Assembly: GCF_901933205.1 (NCBI RefSeq)
Contig: NC_044572.1
Coordinates: 91,478,965 to 91,542,964, forward strand
From: Camarhynchus parvulus
Taxonomy: Eukaryota > Chordata > Aves > Passeriformes > Thraupidae
DNA: 64,000 nucleotides
Reading direction: 5' to 3'
Part shown: one piece after another, positions 14,006 through 27,035 of the stretch
How positions within the stretch are numbered: position 1 is the first letter of the stretch
How the letters are laid out: each line of letters starts with the position of its first letter
Position numbers and translations under genes: made by a program
Notes under the pieces: model-generated
What the model was told of the DNA's origin: nothing
The model's database searches: none
What the model saw: the letters and a program-made list of their open reading frames with translations, nothing else

Positions 14006-14062
14006 TGGTGTAGTGGAGAGCTCCAGGAGTGAGATCTGGGAGATAGTATGTTTCAATTCTGA
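14006..14062 (+). mobile_element. Possible MIR-type SINE head fragment
   Basis: The string TGGTGTAGTGGAGAGC followed by CAGGAGTGAGATCTGGGAGA and then TTTCAATTCTGAG follows the usual order of the tRNA-derived head of MIR-type SINEs: GTGTAGTGGAGAG, GGA-TG-GAGTC, TGGGTTC. The core and tail are not recognisable downstream. It is short and diverged, so chance similarity remains possible. Confidence 0.35.
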
Positions 14063-14204
14063 GGGACCAGCCTTAGATCCTGTGGGGACGGAAACTGATT
14101 CCATCTTTTGGATGCCAAGGAGAGGATACAGAAGTTGAAAACTAGAGATATCAGGCGAGTAATTGTGCTGATCCTTACCATATTCCAGAAGTTTTAGATA
14201 GGAG

Positions 14205-14236
14205 GGCTGGATCTTGCCCTGGCTGGATCTTGCCCT
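14205..14236. repeat. Perfect 16-bp tandem duplication
   Basis: Two identical adjacent copies of GGCTGGATCTTGCCCT are present, with no divergence between them. The exact identity suggests a recent local duplication. Confidence 0.9.
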
Positions 14237-15445
14237 GTTTGGCCATACACAGCTATGTAGCAATAAATCTTGCTCTGTTCTGCGTCTTCCTCTAAAAATG
14301 TAAAGGTAGACCTATTTCCACCTATTCATTTTATTCAAGACACTCCAAGTTTATTCCTTATGGCTTCCTTTTCCATATCTTACTTGTTGTGGCAAGGGCA
14401 TGAGGCTGTTCCCAGAATCTCAGTAAATTTGCATTAACAAACCTGTGATCCAGAAGAAAAGTCTTAGGCAGGGAAATGAGATATGGATGAGGGAGGCTTG
14501 AAAGGCTACTGATAAAATGCCAAAGCATGGCCAGATATTGCCCTGCACACGTGTGTGTAGAGGACAGGAGTCCTCTACTTGCCATACAGTGGAGGGAAAG
14601 GATGGCTTGAACTGTGGTTTCACTGTCACAGAGCATCCAAAATAACCTGAAGCTTTAAGTGCGGGTCCTGTAAATTCCTTATGCCTCTCTAAAATACTCA
14701 GTGGTCCTCAGGATGGTTCCTGCTGGTGTTTGCAGGCGTGTCCACTTAACCCAGTTTTCCAGGAACCTTCCTGCCTTCAGGGTGATTTCTTGGGCCTTGA
14801 GTGCAGTTGCATTTCCCAGAAGCAGTAGAGACCCTTCTCTGAGTGAATTGACTTCTGTGGCCTACCCATGCTCACAGAAGCATAAAACTGCAAGGGAATG
14901 GCAGTTTTGATAAAAAAACAGCAGGCTGGTGAGCACTGAGCAAAGAGGAGCTTGCTTAGGGCTGCAGGGCTGCCTTCAGTAGGATATAAAGTTAATTGTC
15001 ATCTGGCCTAAGTTAAATGGATGACCTCATGAGCAATAGTGGTTTAATCACAAAGCCACTAGAAACATCTTGACATGAGACAGAATCGCTTTGTCAGAAT
15101 TTGTTCTAAAGGGATCGGGAGCAGAGGCAGTGAGGATATAACAGAATCTGCCATCAGTACAGAGTAAACCTTGCTGTGCCTCTCCTTCCTCACTGGTTTG
15201 TTGTGAAATGGTAGAACAAATGTGCTGCCATCTGAAAGGTGCTACCTGCCTTGAAAATTTAGGTCAATCCCAGTCAGTCGCCAGAAATGGGGACCGTCAT
15301 AAATACTTAATTGCAAAACCTCACTTCATGTCTGAGATCCTGAGTGATATTTTCAAAATATATCTGAATAAATTACTCACCACTTGTGTGGTGACTAGAA
15401 CTCTGAATTAATTGAAGAACCTAGTGATTATCTCCAGTAAAGAAC

Positions 15446-15541
15446 AAAAAAGGGGAGAAAAGGGAAGAGAAGGGAAGGAAAAAGGAAAGGAAAAAAGAAA
15501 ATGGAAAGGAAAAAGGAAAGGGAAAGAAAAGGGAAAGGAAA
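15446..15541. repeat. Polypurine tract, (GGAAA)n-like
   Basis: About 95 bases on the plus strand are A or G with one T at 15502. Repeating GGAAA, GGGAAA and GGAAAAA units are visible. Long purine:pyrimidine tracts with partial mirror symmetry can form triplex (H-DNA) structures. The Lys/Gly-rich and Phe/Ser-rich open frames across it are artefacts of composition. Confidence 0.9.
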
Positions 15542-18500
15542 TACAACCACCACAAATCTGTCAAATCTCTCATTTTCTTTCTATTATTCTCTTGGAAGAA
15601 CTGCTCCTGAGTGACTAAGTTAGATAACACAAGCAAAAGATGATGATTCATGCTGCTTTTCCTGATAGTTTCTAGTGCTCAAAAGCCAGTATCACAGCTG
15701 CAACTTTGAATAAATGCGTGGGGAAAGGAATAAAATTATAGTAGGTATGTTAGCGTAATGTTCCCAATGTGCAGCCTGTGTATGTGATTACCTAATATTC
15801 CTTACCAGCTGTTTCTTAACATTAGTCATAGTGATCTAAAACAACCACCCTCTCTTCATTTATTCAGTAAACATTGTTCTTTTTTGAAGAGGTAAGCTGT
15901 TTAGGAACAAAAGTTGTTCCCTCCTCCCCTTCAGCTTTTTCGTCTGCATGTCGTAATTGTCTTGAATTGGAAACAGCTATAGCTGACCGTGTAAGTAATA
16001 AACAGTAGGGAAATATTTAAACATGGTAATAGCTATATTTGAGTACCATTATGAATGTGTTTCCTAGTAGTGTCTAGAAAATGCTAGGCTCTGTTCTCAT
16101 GCCAGGACAAAACTAAGATAAGAGGAGGAAATGTTTTAATTTTCTTGTTTAACACCACACTTCTGTCTTTCCAAATGGAATCAAGATATCCTCTGTAATT
16201 CAGTGTTTATCTTCTCATTTGAAGCTGCTTGTACTGTGCAAACATTTTGATTTTATTTAAAATGTGCTTTGTCATAATTCATAACCTGTTCATGCTAGCA
16301 CTTTCATAAGTGTCTGTCCTACTTCCTGATGCTGAGCAGTGCTTTATTACTGCAAAACTCCCACGAAACTCAGTGGGACATATGTTTCCAAATACACAGG
16401 GACACATTCTGTGGAGACAAGTGCTGCTTGGGGTGAAGAGACTCTGCTCAAGGTCTGTCTGAAGAGGAAATGACAGGAGTGCTTGTGAGACTGAAGAGAG
16501 GCAGCAAGTGGATCTCCTCACTCTGTGGCTTCAAGTACACTCTCTAGGCAGGGTGGTGACCTTCACTGACTAGGCAAGCTGCAAACCAAAACCTCTCTGT
16601 AGCTGAAACCACAAGACTTGTTCCTTTCTCCAGAAGAAGGCCAGAGTCAAGACATGAAATGACAATGGGTCATAAGCTGATCATAAGCAACCTGGGTTGG
16701 ACCATGTGATCTCTAAGAGAGCTTCTTTGTTTTTGTATTACATCAGTGCGAGCAAGGCTGCAATTCTGTCCAGCACTTAAAAGCAATTATTTCTCAATGG
16801 TTTGTCTAAGGAAAGACAATATTAGCCTATATTCCAGTATGTGTATGGTACTGAAGAGAAAGCTGAAATTTTCTACCTGATCTTGAGCACAGAACTGTTT
16901 GACAGGAATTCTTTCTTGTCAGCTGTCAGCAACAGGAAACCTTTGTGCTCCTCTGCGAAAACAGAGCATTCATGGAACAGAAATCAATTCTACCTAAAAA
17001 AGTTTATGAATAAGTATTTAGAAGAGGCTATTTAAAACCCTGAACAGAAAGAAACTCAAAAGACTAACCAATGTGGAGAAATAATCAAACTGGGCATATA
17101 TGAAAGGAAAAAATACCCTATTTTCAAGTTTGAAAACTAGTACAGATATCAAGGAAGAGTGTAGAGAAAGGCTCAGCTGGGGTTTGATTAAAGGTCAGTG
17201 AGGAGGTCTCATTAACACGTAATGTGCAGTGCATGTGCCTCTTTGTCAACATGTATCTGGTGCAAAATCAAGGTTGATTTCTGCAAAAAAAAATCCACAC
17301 TTTTTTCTTTTATCTTTCTGCTAGCCTACTCAAACTTGTCTTCTTTTTCTTTCAGCACCATGTTCCTGATAAAACTTATGGACAACACAGAAGAGGAGTC
17401 TTCTAATCTCAGATTATGTTTGTTCTTCTTTTTTTGGGGGGGAAGAAAAATCAACAGCTTAGAGAAATTCAAGTAATTATTTTTTCAGTACTTGCTGCTA
17501 TGTAGTTGATAGCCAAAGATCTCTATAGAAAGCAGTGTTGAAAATGAAGTCCCAGAAAATGAAGTGTGCCATTCACAGACAGTAAAGAAGCCTTCAAAAT
17601 TGGAGGCCATTGATCAGTGCCACACATTTTGCCCTTAAAGTTGTTTAATATATGCAGAACACTGGCATGAGGCATGTACAGTCATTGTTTCTCTTTGTAC
17701 TTTTTTTGCTGCAGCATCAGAAAGAGATGTGTCAGCTGAAGCATATGTTGGGATACCTGACAGAGTAAAATTCCAGACATGGAACTCAAATTCTGTGTTC
17801 AGGTCTTTTTGTGTAGGTAACCAGATGCTATTTAACAAAAAGATGCCACATAATTATTCACAGGGAAAATATTTGTAGTGAACACATAAGCAATGAAAGC
17901 ATGCATTCTCGAATAGTTTGAAAACAATGGTGTAAATGCAATTTATTTCCAAGGAAGTTGAATTCAGCATCTTTTCATACCAGCTCACACTCCTGCTGTT
18001 GCCTGTACTTTGTGTTTATGGAAAGTAACAGCTGCAACATCTGTTATCATCACAGCATATCTTCAGCACAGCATTAACACACATTTGTATCATTTGTATG
18101 GTCTTTCTCTTCTCCTCCCCTCTTTATCTGAGACCACTACCCATCCTTCAATATAAACAGGCTGTGCTTATATAACCTGAGCCTCCAGAAGTTGAAAGAC
18201 ATTCTCAATATATCTGGATCTATTGCCAAATCCTTCTTGACTGGGAATGTACAGAAGACTCTGGCTGGGAAAACCTCAGCAATTAAAAGCATTCAGGGTT
18301 CTTAAAAATTAGTATTTTCTTCATTTTATTTTATCTGATTCAACAAGGATGTCCCCTGAAGTCAACATGTTAATATTTCTGGGGTATCAGCAAAGACAGT
18401 AACCAATCTCCTGGATTTCCACAACGCATGTTTTCTTCTTCTTAAACCAGTTGAATCAAACAAGGGATTTAAAATCTTCTTAATTTTCACAGGTTTGTTC

Positions 18501-20261
18501 TCTTATTTTTATCTTGGTACTTACCAGGAAGGAACAGTAATCATCCAGCTAACAAGTAACTCATACACTCAAGTTTCATGGTTCTTTCACATTGTCATCC
18601 ATATTTATAAATCTGCTGTGAAATTCACTTCTAATTTTAGCAGGGCCTCGTCTACTAGAAAGATGAAGAAATAGCAAGTGTTTGTCATCAGGCTGTTACA
18701 GATGAGGAGAACCAAGTCTGATGACATGTCTTTGGTCTCCTTTTTCACTTTCTCTCATTCAGTTTGTGGGTGTTTGGTTTTCACTCAAAGCCTGACAGTT
18801 TGATTCACAGGTTATTTGAGCTGACCAGCGCTGTGTAATATCAACCTCCATGCAACACTCTGGGTCACACCTGCACATTTAGCTAGGTCGGTGTTGCTCC
18901 ATATATCCTCCTTCACCACTCAAACACAACAAGAGTTCGTGATCAATACGAGCACAATACAGTTTCAAAACCATTCCAAAATTTAAGCCCCAACATTCAA
19001 TGATCTATGACTAATAGCTGATGTCTCAGGTGATTTCCTCCCTCCATAAACTCTGGTAGAGTTTAACTCTTGATAGCTGTTGACAATATTGACAGTCATC
19101 GATAGTCATCTAAGATTGCTGTCTGTGTTCACCCTGTCCAGGTAAAAAAGCCAATTAAGAAACTCATATGTTTCTTCCATATTTGATCTGAAGAGGGTAT
19201 AGTTGAGATGTCTGTACTGGGGGGCTGTTTGAAATTGTGTTAGTGTTCAACTTGGGTCACTGGTATTGTCTATGATCTGGCTTGTTATAAATAGGCATAG
19301 AATCATCTTCACAGAATAATTGTAATACTCAGAACCTCATATTAAAATGGGTCTTGTTTTTACACTAATCTACACTATTAATATCTGCAAAACCCTATGA
19401 CTTTAGTAGTAATTTTCTGAATGAGAGAATAACAGGCTCTTAATGATATACTTCAACCTGTATACCACTGCAAGCTGCTTACTAATTTGTTACTAATTGG
19501 TGGCTTGCTACTAAACAATATTGTGTCAGGCATGGTGCATCTAGAGAAAGCTTTAACATAAAAAACCCATATAGAAATCATATTTCAGGGAAATCAAGGG
19601 TGCATACAGCTCCTTTCCTATTCAGTATCTGGAAGTATGTAGCTCTCGTCATCCCATGCTTAGAGTTTTCACCATAATCTCATGTACAGCAGCAGATTCT
19701 CAATGTCAGTTTACATTTCATTTAGTAATGAAACTAAAGGTAAATAAGGACATGAAGCTTTGAATACTTATAGATCAGGATGGAAGTTTTTGCTTGCACT
19801 CATTGCCATGCACATTCCTGAACTGATCATGCTGTTGTAAGAGCAAAAGCCCTTCCCTGAAGAGTTTGATAAACAGCTATCCTTGTTTCCAGAATGTATG
19901 AGGCTTAAGGGGAGAAGAGACAGTCATGGGTTCAAGCAACATTTTAAACTGGCAATAAAAATCAATAGACATTATTGAATGATTTTAACAAATATTGGAT
20001 ACACAGTTTCCATGTAAAAAAAGTAAAAAAGCTGGGACAGAAAGGCAATAGAGCTAAGCTGAAACCTTTGATAACACGGCCACCCATTCAGATAAGGGAA
20101 AGGTGAAAGGCTTCTTGGAAACTATTCACTGGGGGGGAAAACATGCCTTTGCTTCCTATGCCACAAGGAACCATTGTGCTACTTGAGCAAGGACAGTCAA
20201 AATGAAACCGAGTGAAGCTGTTCACTGTCTGGGAAGTGTCATGTGTGGGGTCAGGCCAGAG
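15542..20261. other. Gene-less stretch, AT-rich unique sequence
   Basis: No gene was recognised. A good splice-acceptor-like pyrimidine tract ends in CAG at 17355 and is followed by CACCATG and a short open frame, but no matching donor is evident. A CR1-like scrap is at 16692-16725. The 18-19.7 kb part has very few open frames, typical of intergenic or intronic DNA. Confidence 0.55.
16692..16725 (+). mobile_element. Possible CR1 LINE 3'-end remnant
   Basis: GGGTTGGACCATGTGATC followed by TCTAAGAGAGCTTC resembles the CR1 3' signature GTTGGACTAGATGATCTCTAAAGGTCCCTTCC. The terminal CCAACC and the octamer tail are not preserved. Only about 30 bp match, so this is tentative. Confidence 0.3.
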
Positions 20262-20304
20262 CACGCGCACAATTGCTTCCCTGCCATGCGTCCCAGTGCG
20301 CGTG
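20262..20304. repeat. CpG-bearing inverted repeat (9-bp arms, 25-bp loop)
   Basis: CACGCGCAC at 20262-20270 and GTGCGCGTG at 20296-20304 are exact reverse complements. The arms carry five of the few CpG dinucleotides in this AT-rich neighbourhood. Each arm contains a GCGTG core in opposite orientation, the minimal core of the AhR/ARNT response element. The loop adds ATGCGTCC. It could be a small regulatory site or a stem-loop; no function is shown. Confidence 0.5.
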
Positions 20305-23300
20305 TGAAATCAGCCAGGTTTCTGCAGTGCCTCCAGAAGTTGTTTAAACTTGAGGTACACCCTTCTGTCTTGCATTTAAGCTACAGTTAATAGCACGAGT
20401 TATTGTTTAATCTTCTAAAATATTTTTTGTGATTTTGCAGAATGCCATGTGAAATACAGACAGTAAAATATTCATGGTGTTCATGCAGTAGCTGGGAGCA
20501 ACACTCCTTTAGCTCAAGAAGTTGCAGGATGAAATTCTGTGCTTGATGTTATACAAAGAGATCAGAACACATGGGCCCTGTTGGCCTGAATAACCTATGA
20601 AACACATCAATAAATGTAGCACCTTATACACTAACAACACTATACACTAAAAAGACAAATCTCAAACCCAGACATTGAATTTTTTTGTCTTTGTTTAATA
20701 GCATAGAAGAATAAAGAAATGAGAACAGGGATGACAAAAGTAATGACACTTGAAAGTAGAACATATAAGAACAAGAGACAATAAAAAGTTATGAGAACAT
20801 ATTAATCACACATAGTCTCACCATCTGTTGACTCCATATATATGCCCCATCCTACTACTCCATATGCTACTTGAAGATAAATACATATAATGATGGATAA
20901 CAAGCAAAAAATAGCACACAAAAGGTCTCACATACACATAGTAAATAAGCATATGGCATAATGACCCCATTTTGGTATATCTGTGTGACCTTCCAGAATA
21001 CACAAGCAAGGAAAGGAGCTGATCAACGATTGAGCAAATGTGGCATTAAGGAGATCTAATGACTTCAGTCACTGAAAACTCAAAAAAATCTCATCCATGG
21101 GGAGAAGCCTAAACTGAACAAACAGTCTAGGAACATTAAATAATGGGACATAATACCAACACAGAGCTCTGCCCAATTCCTGTCACTCTCCCATCATCCT
21201 CTCTCTCTGCCTTCCATACATGTCCAAATATGAGTGACTTTCTCGTATCACGAATCCTATTTTGCTCTGTCAGTGGGAGTCTTCAGTGATAGAGTCTCAC
21301 ATTTAGGGAACTAGAAATCTTTGAAGGTACTTTTCTCTGGACTGTGGAGCAGAGGAGAGAGGTGGAGAGTCTGTGTTTCCTCTTTTCCTGATGACCATTT
21401 CCTGTGCAAGGTAGAACATCCCTCAGCTAGGAGCAAGGTCCTCTTGTATCAGAGAACAAGGTTGGCCTCTGTAGGGCAAGTGGAAGTGATACTGCTCTGA
21501 AGGTGCTTGGTGTTCCAGAGGAGCTGGTCACTTTCATTTTAATTTCCCTCCACTTGCTTCTCCAGCCTGCCAAGTTCTGGGTGGGAATGAAGTTCAACTC
21601 TCTGCAACATGATGGTTAGCAAGTTCTGCATTATCTTTGCAGTCCCTGCCAGAAAAGTAGGGATTTTTCCACCTGTGAACTCTGGGCGCCAAGTAGGGGC
21701 ATCTTCAGCATTTCATTCTGGTTAGAGAAGCTGGATTGACAAACACCCCATGGTCTTTTTCAGATGTTACTTTTGCGTCCTCTAGTCCCATCACTGCTTG
21801 TTTGGCCAAATATATAGTCCCACAGTGTTTCATAATTTATTGTATGTGTAATTAATGGATGGATAGGCAGTTTAACATTGTCTACATTTCCCTCTGAAAT
21901 ATGTAGAACCAAGGATAGAATTTGTCTTGCTGTAAGTGGTAGCAGTTCCTAAATGAATTTTCATTTGAGGATCACCTTGCACACCAAGGAACTGGACTGT
22001 GCCAAACAGATGCAGATCTGATAGCAGCTGTCAGTTCCCAGTTCACAAGAGCCTTTCTGATTTGTAAGGAAGCAGGAGGCAGCCTGGTGTGCAAATCCCC
22101 CTGGTAGAGAGGGACTTCTCTTAATTTGCACCCTCTTTCCTTCACCTCTGTTTGTGGGCTTCCATGTCAGGCAGAAGAGATGACCCTTTTGGTTACTGTG
22201 GTTTTCATGGCAGCTGCAAAGATTATTTTGGAAGGCAGTTGTCTCTGTCTGGGAACTTTGATCTATATTTCTTAATGAGTTGTGCTAAGTGTACAACCAT
22301 GTTTATATTTCTGCTCCTGTTACAACCCAGGGGTTTCCCTTTGCTTTTTTAGTGGGAATATTTTCAACCCAGCGAAAAAGGGCCTGTGCCTGAAGGAAAG
22401 CCACTGCAAACTGCAAATTTAATGGTTGTGCTGTAGGGTTGCTGTGAGCCACATGCCAAGGGACTGACCATTCTCCATTCCCTTGCCTGGTCCTGTGCAA
22501 ATAAACCTGGTGTGTGCTTAGATTCTTCTTCTGGAATGTGGAAGAAGAAAAGTCCTGCTGTAGTGCTCTACCTATCTCTGTGACTAGCTCCAACATTTAG
22601 AGCAAGTGAAGTTGCCACCCTTTCACAGAAGAAGGGAAGAAATTAAATCTGGTTCACTTCCTAACTACTTTCATGATTAAAAACAGAGGGCTCTTGTTAA
22701 GCTCTGTTTACTGTTCTTAGTTATGTTTTCTTTTCTCCAGCTATGTGATCCTGATGTATACTTACGGTTGCAGATTCTCTCTTTATCACTTCTGTTGTCA
22801 GAGCAGTAAAATGTGTTCTGCCAGGCAAAATTTTGGGGTGCCTGTCTTTTTGTGGCAGAACACTGAGCTAAGAGAATTTTATAGGGATTTTCTGAAGAGA
22901 ATTTTCTATTTGTTGACCATAGGTAACAGATGAAAGATCCAACTTTCATTTCTCTCTGGAAAAGTGACTTTTTTTTTTTTTATGGTTGAGTGCTTGGCTG
23001 CCTTCACAGACAACCCTGCCTTTGCCTCAGGCTGGGTTTAGGTGGGTTGTGTTTGGTATGCTAGCTGTAGAATCTGACAGACTCTGGTACTGGCAGGGTT
23101 GGGGAGAAGGATATCAGTATGGACAAAGAAACAACACCCTCAAGAAATCCTTTGACATTGAGTACTATAGCCATTGCGCGCTATAACTATTCCAAAAGGC
23201 ACCTATCGTTACTCACATAGCCTCGAGAAAATAAGACTGACTTTTCCTCTGTGATATTTTCATTTTACTTTGCTATGTTTTTTAGCAAAAAAAGAGTTCA

Positions 23301-24480
23301 CACCTGGCATCTGAGCTGCCTATGATATGCCATCACAGGGTACACATTATCGACTGTTCTATGTGAGGAGTTGTGCTCAGACCTAGGCTGTGCAAAACCG
23401 ATTTGTGTAAATGCATATCCTTATCACCTCTCCCAAGGTCCACAGCCCAGTCTTTCCCCCACCAATACCCTACCTGAATGTCTGACTGAACCTAAGTTTT
23501 TCAGAAAAGAATCCACTTATGACAGTAGTATGTATAGCGTGTGGCACAATAGCCTACTTCTCCTGTTAGACCTTTAGATTCCAAGTAAAGAGTATTAGCA
23601 CAAGCAGTAAGTAAACATCCCGTGATTATAAGCAAAATTTTTCAAATGGATCTAATGTGACGCTTATTAACCAAAGCCTTTGAATGACAGAAGAAGCTGG
23701 CATCACTTCCCGATTCCTTTTCAGTTAGGAAATATCTGTGGTCAGAGCATTTTCATCTATCACCAACCCAAGATTCTAGATTAAGAGAAGTGGCTAAAAT
23801 GGATTTTTATAAATTCAGCGTAAATGCCGCTATTTTGAGGAAGTGAATTTCTGCTACAAGGTGCACTTGCTGTTTGCTATCCAGGTTTCCGGATCGAAAT
23901 GATTTGCTGTTTACTGCCTCTTGAGAGCTGAGAAATTTCATTCTTGCAATGAAATCTCCTGAGGAGATGCACTCATTTGTAGAGTGCTTCAGTTCAGGTG
24001 AACTACATGAGTATGTATGTAACAGTACCAATGACAGACCTCCTTGGCTGATTTTTTTCCAATGTACACTTGTGTATTTTATCTTTTTATAAATTTTTAT
24101 TTTTGGGGCATAGTATCTGGGGATTATAATCTTGACTGGGGCTTCCAGTTCAAAAAGGGAGCAGTAACTCTTTCCTTTGTTTGACTGGTGTTTATCAGAG
24201 TGGTGCTTATTTAACCTTGTGGGCGTTGTCGTGTGATACCACTTTTGGGCCTGACAGCCTCGGGAGATTTCCTCCTCTACCACTTATGACTTAGCTGTGC
24301 AAATGAAAAAGGGAACTTAGTTTACTTCAGGGAACAACTTGCTTCTAGTCTGATAAGATTTGATGTCCTTTCACCTCTAAGCCTACCTAGAGTTTCCAGA
24401 CATTAACAGTGAGGGTAAACTGAGTTTAGATGAGCTGTGTTTTTAATCCTGTCATTTGAAAAGTAATACTGAACACTTCA
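20305..24480. other. Gene-less stretch, unique sequence
   Basis: No gene was recognised. At 22741-22920 a pyrimidine-rich acceptor-like sequence (TTTTCTTTTCTCCAG) precedes an open frame that ends near an AG-GTAACA donor-like site; the encoded peptide is not recognisable. A 13-T run lies at 22969-22981. The longest open frame, reverse 24283-23807 (158 codons), shows no domain and has a random-looking composition. Confidence 0.55.
22969..22981. repeat. Poly(T) run of 13
   Basis: This is an uninterrupted run of T. No retrogene or SINE body is recognisable next to it on either side. Confidence 0.9.
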
Positions 24481-24570
24481 GGGGTTTTGTTTGATGGTTT
24501 GGGTTTTTTTTTGTTTGTTTAGCTTTTTTGATTTGGTTTTCTGTTTGTTTTGTTTTGTTTTGTTTGTTTT
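24481..24570. repeat. T/G-rich simple repeat, (TTTTG)n type
   Basis: This second TTTTG-type tract resembles the one at 10.4 kb. It ends in four TGTTT/TTTTG units before ACGAG. There are short interruptions (GATGG, AGC, GATTTGG, C). Confidence 0.85.
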
Positions 24571-27034
24571 ACGAGTCATCTAGCAATCAAGGAAACTTTT
24601 GATATGAAGTAGAAATATTTCAGGCCTGAGACCTGTCCTTTCCACCTTTCTCTATTCCTTTTCCTCTTTCAAAAGCTTCTTAGGCAAAGGTTTGAGGTCC
24701 TAAATAGGTATTCCCTACAGAAATCATGAGGCTACACGCAATAGAACAAGGTTATGTGTGCTTTTATTGAGACGTTGACTTTGGTCACCTAGTTTCCTTC
24801 TGGACGCCAGAATGTCAAAAAGAAGAACCTTTTAAAAGCCTCAGCCATGAGAAAAGCTTCATCTGCACCTCTTGTCTAACTGGATTTCAAACTCAGACAA
24901 ACATAAATCCACAGACAATGTGACTCTGGGTTGATGGAATGGCATCATAACCTAATTTTCTCTTGAGACTCAGTCTCAGCTGAAGATTTTCCCTTTACTG
25001 TCTCCATGTCTGCCCTCTTCTCCCAGTCCACATGAGAAGGAATTAGTTTTCCAGCCTTTGGGAACAAAGTAAAAATGAATGAAGAAGATGCCCACAAGGG
25101 ACCTGAAGAGAGAAGCTTGTTGCCTCATCTTCACCTTGGCTGCTGTCTGGTACTGTGCTTTGAATGAATCCCTTGGGCTTCTGAAGGAAGCCTTGTGCTA
25201 GAGTCAGTGCTGCTGGTGCTCTGCACAGCTCTGCTGTGGGACATTGACTTATGTGAGAGGTGTAAGAGCTCTGCAATGGGGATGCCTTGGACTACAAAGT
25301 GTCCCTGGGCACAGAACACATCTGTTCTTCTTTAAAAGATCTTGCCTGTTCTTTGGAGTTCTGTTGAGAAATGTTGAATAACTACGTCTCTACTCTGTGT
25401 TCTATGCAGAGAAGGAGCATTAAGTCTCAGCTAAAGGACAGCAATGAATGTAATTTTGAGACCATATGTGACAGATAATTTCCTCTCCAGGCAGATCAGG
25501 AGCGTGTATCAGCTGTGCTGTGTAATATGCTAGGCCTATATATAGGTGCTATAGAAAGATATTCTTGCCTCTTCACTTCAAGAAGGCTGCAGGTTAAGCC
25601 CAAATTTCTGTTAACAGCAACCACACATTGTGTAATTTATAACCTCAGAAAACCCTCTGGAGTGTTTGCTATGAACCCAAGCTATCTTTTATTTCAACAA
25701 AGTTTCAGTGCACAACTCTTACAGCAAAGTACAAGTCTGGGAGTTACTGGCACTCTGTGGAAAAACATAATAGTCACCAAAAATTTTGTGGTGCCCTTCT
25801 TGAATTCTTAGTCAGTGGGATCATGCCCATGATCTGCAGTTTGTGTCAGAACATTTTCAGAAAGGGGTACTACACACACAATAATGTTTTCTGTCATGGT
25901 TTAAGTCCTTGTTTACAAGTCCATGTTTTATAAGCAACTTGAAAACCTGGATCTCTGAGAGGGTTTCACCCTTATACACAAAAATTGCAACACTTGTTTG
26001 AAAGTGATGGCACATAACAGTTTCTTCTGTACAAGGACAGGGTTTCAGTTTTCCCTGATTTGTGATATAAACAAATGGCAAGTGGCTTTGGAATGTGCAT
26101 CTTGAATAGGTCAGCCCAAGAGCAGAGATGGCTGCTCTTTCTGTCATATTTTCTTAGCTTTTGCAAGTTTCCTACAGTAGAGGAGGCAGGGCTTCTGCTG
26201 AGGCAGGCAGCGCTAGCTCCACTAATGAATGGAAAGTGATGTCTGGCCATGTGATACGAGAACAGCACTTTCCATGTTTGCCTGATTATCGAAGAGCTGG
26301 AATCAGCATTGACGAAGATAATGTGATGTCACTCTTTAATCTGGCAAGCCTGCAAAACCACTTCCTCCTTGTGTAGGCTGGAGGTCTCATGATTGCCATT
26401 TCGCTCTAAAGCATTCATTGAAAGTGATGTAAGACAGAAGAGCTTTGACTCTGTCCTGTTTTTTAAATGAATGAATGCTATTGTGAAATTCCTTGCAGCT
26501 ATATTGGGAAATACATTGGTTATTCAACAGAATATAGTGATTATCAAACAAAAAGGAAAAAAAAAACCCAAAAAGATTGGCTTGTTCAAAATGTTTAGAT
26601 TTCTTTTTGAGCTTTAGTTTTGATTTAATTTAATATAGATAAATAGGAAAGCCATCAAGTTAAAATACTTGTTCTGAAACACCAGAGCCTGGATATTGCC
26701 AGGATTTAAAGAAGCTGGTAATCATAAAGATGTAGGAGAGCTGGGTATTTTATACCATGAGGATCCTGTCTGTAACTTCTCTTAGTATAGTTTTAATAGG
26801 TCCCCTGGAATAGAGCACTTTGAGATTCACATTTCCAGAGATTTCTAGGAGGTCACTCCTGTCAGGGTTTTGTACAGCTGTGACTCATGTAGTGGGGACT
26901 CATGTACTTCTGCAAGGAGTAGTCCCAGGCTATTGCTGATAGTCAGGGGTCAGCTAGGGATGACAGAGAGGTTTCTCAAGTCCTTTTACATTGCACAGTG
27001 CCACGGCTGTTGTTGAATGCACATTGCTACTGCA

Positions 27035-27035
<1 letters not shown>
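24571..27035. other. Gene-less stretch, unique sequence
   Basis: No gene was recognised. Open frames of 70-98 codons occur on both strands around 25.0-26.4 kb and overlap one another. The forward frame ending at 26376 looks superficially protein-like (a short acidic string, then hydrophobic residues) but matches nothing I know and lacks a good donor. Confidence 0.55.

Larger units (their letters stand above)
10508..15445. other. Gene-less stretch, unique sequence
   Basis: No gene was recognised. Open frames reach about 100 codons (reverse 12014-11712 and 12884-12588; reverse 14263-13970), all without recognisable domains and often overlapped by open frames on the other strand. It contains a possible MIR head (14006-14062) and a 16-bp tandem duplication (14205-14236). 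Confidence 0.55.

Noticed and set aside
15412..15651. Lys/Gly-rich and Phe/Ser-rich frames on opposite strands
   Set aside because: Artefacts of the polypurine tract.
17356..17476. Acceptor-like CTTTCAG followed by CACCATG and an open frame
   Set aside because: No donor, the frame ends in Phe/Gly from T- and G-runs, and no homology is recognised.
22741..22920. Exon-like interval between a CTCCAG acceptor and an AG-GTAACA donor
   Set aside because: Donor is weak, the peptide is unrecognisable, and similar chance pairs are expected in 64 kb.
23807..24283. Reverse open frame of 158 codons
   Set aside because: No recognisable domain, no splice or promoter context, composition like random AT-rich sequence.
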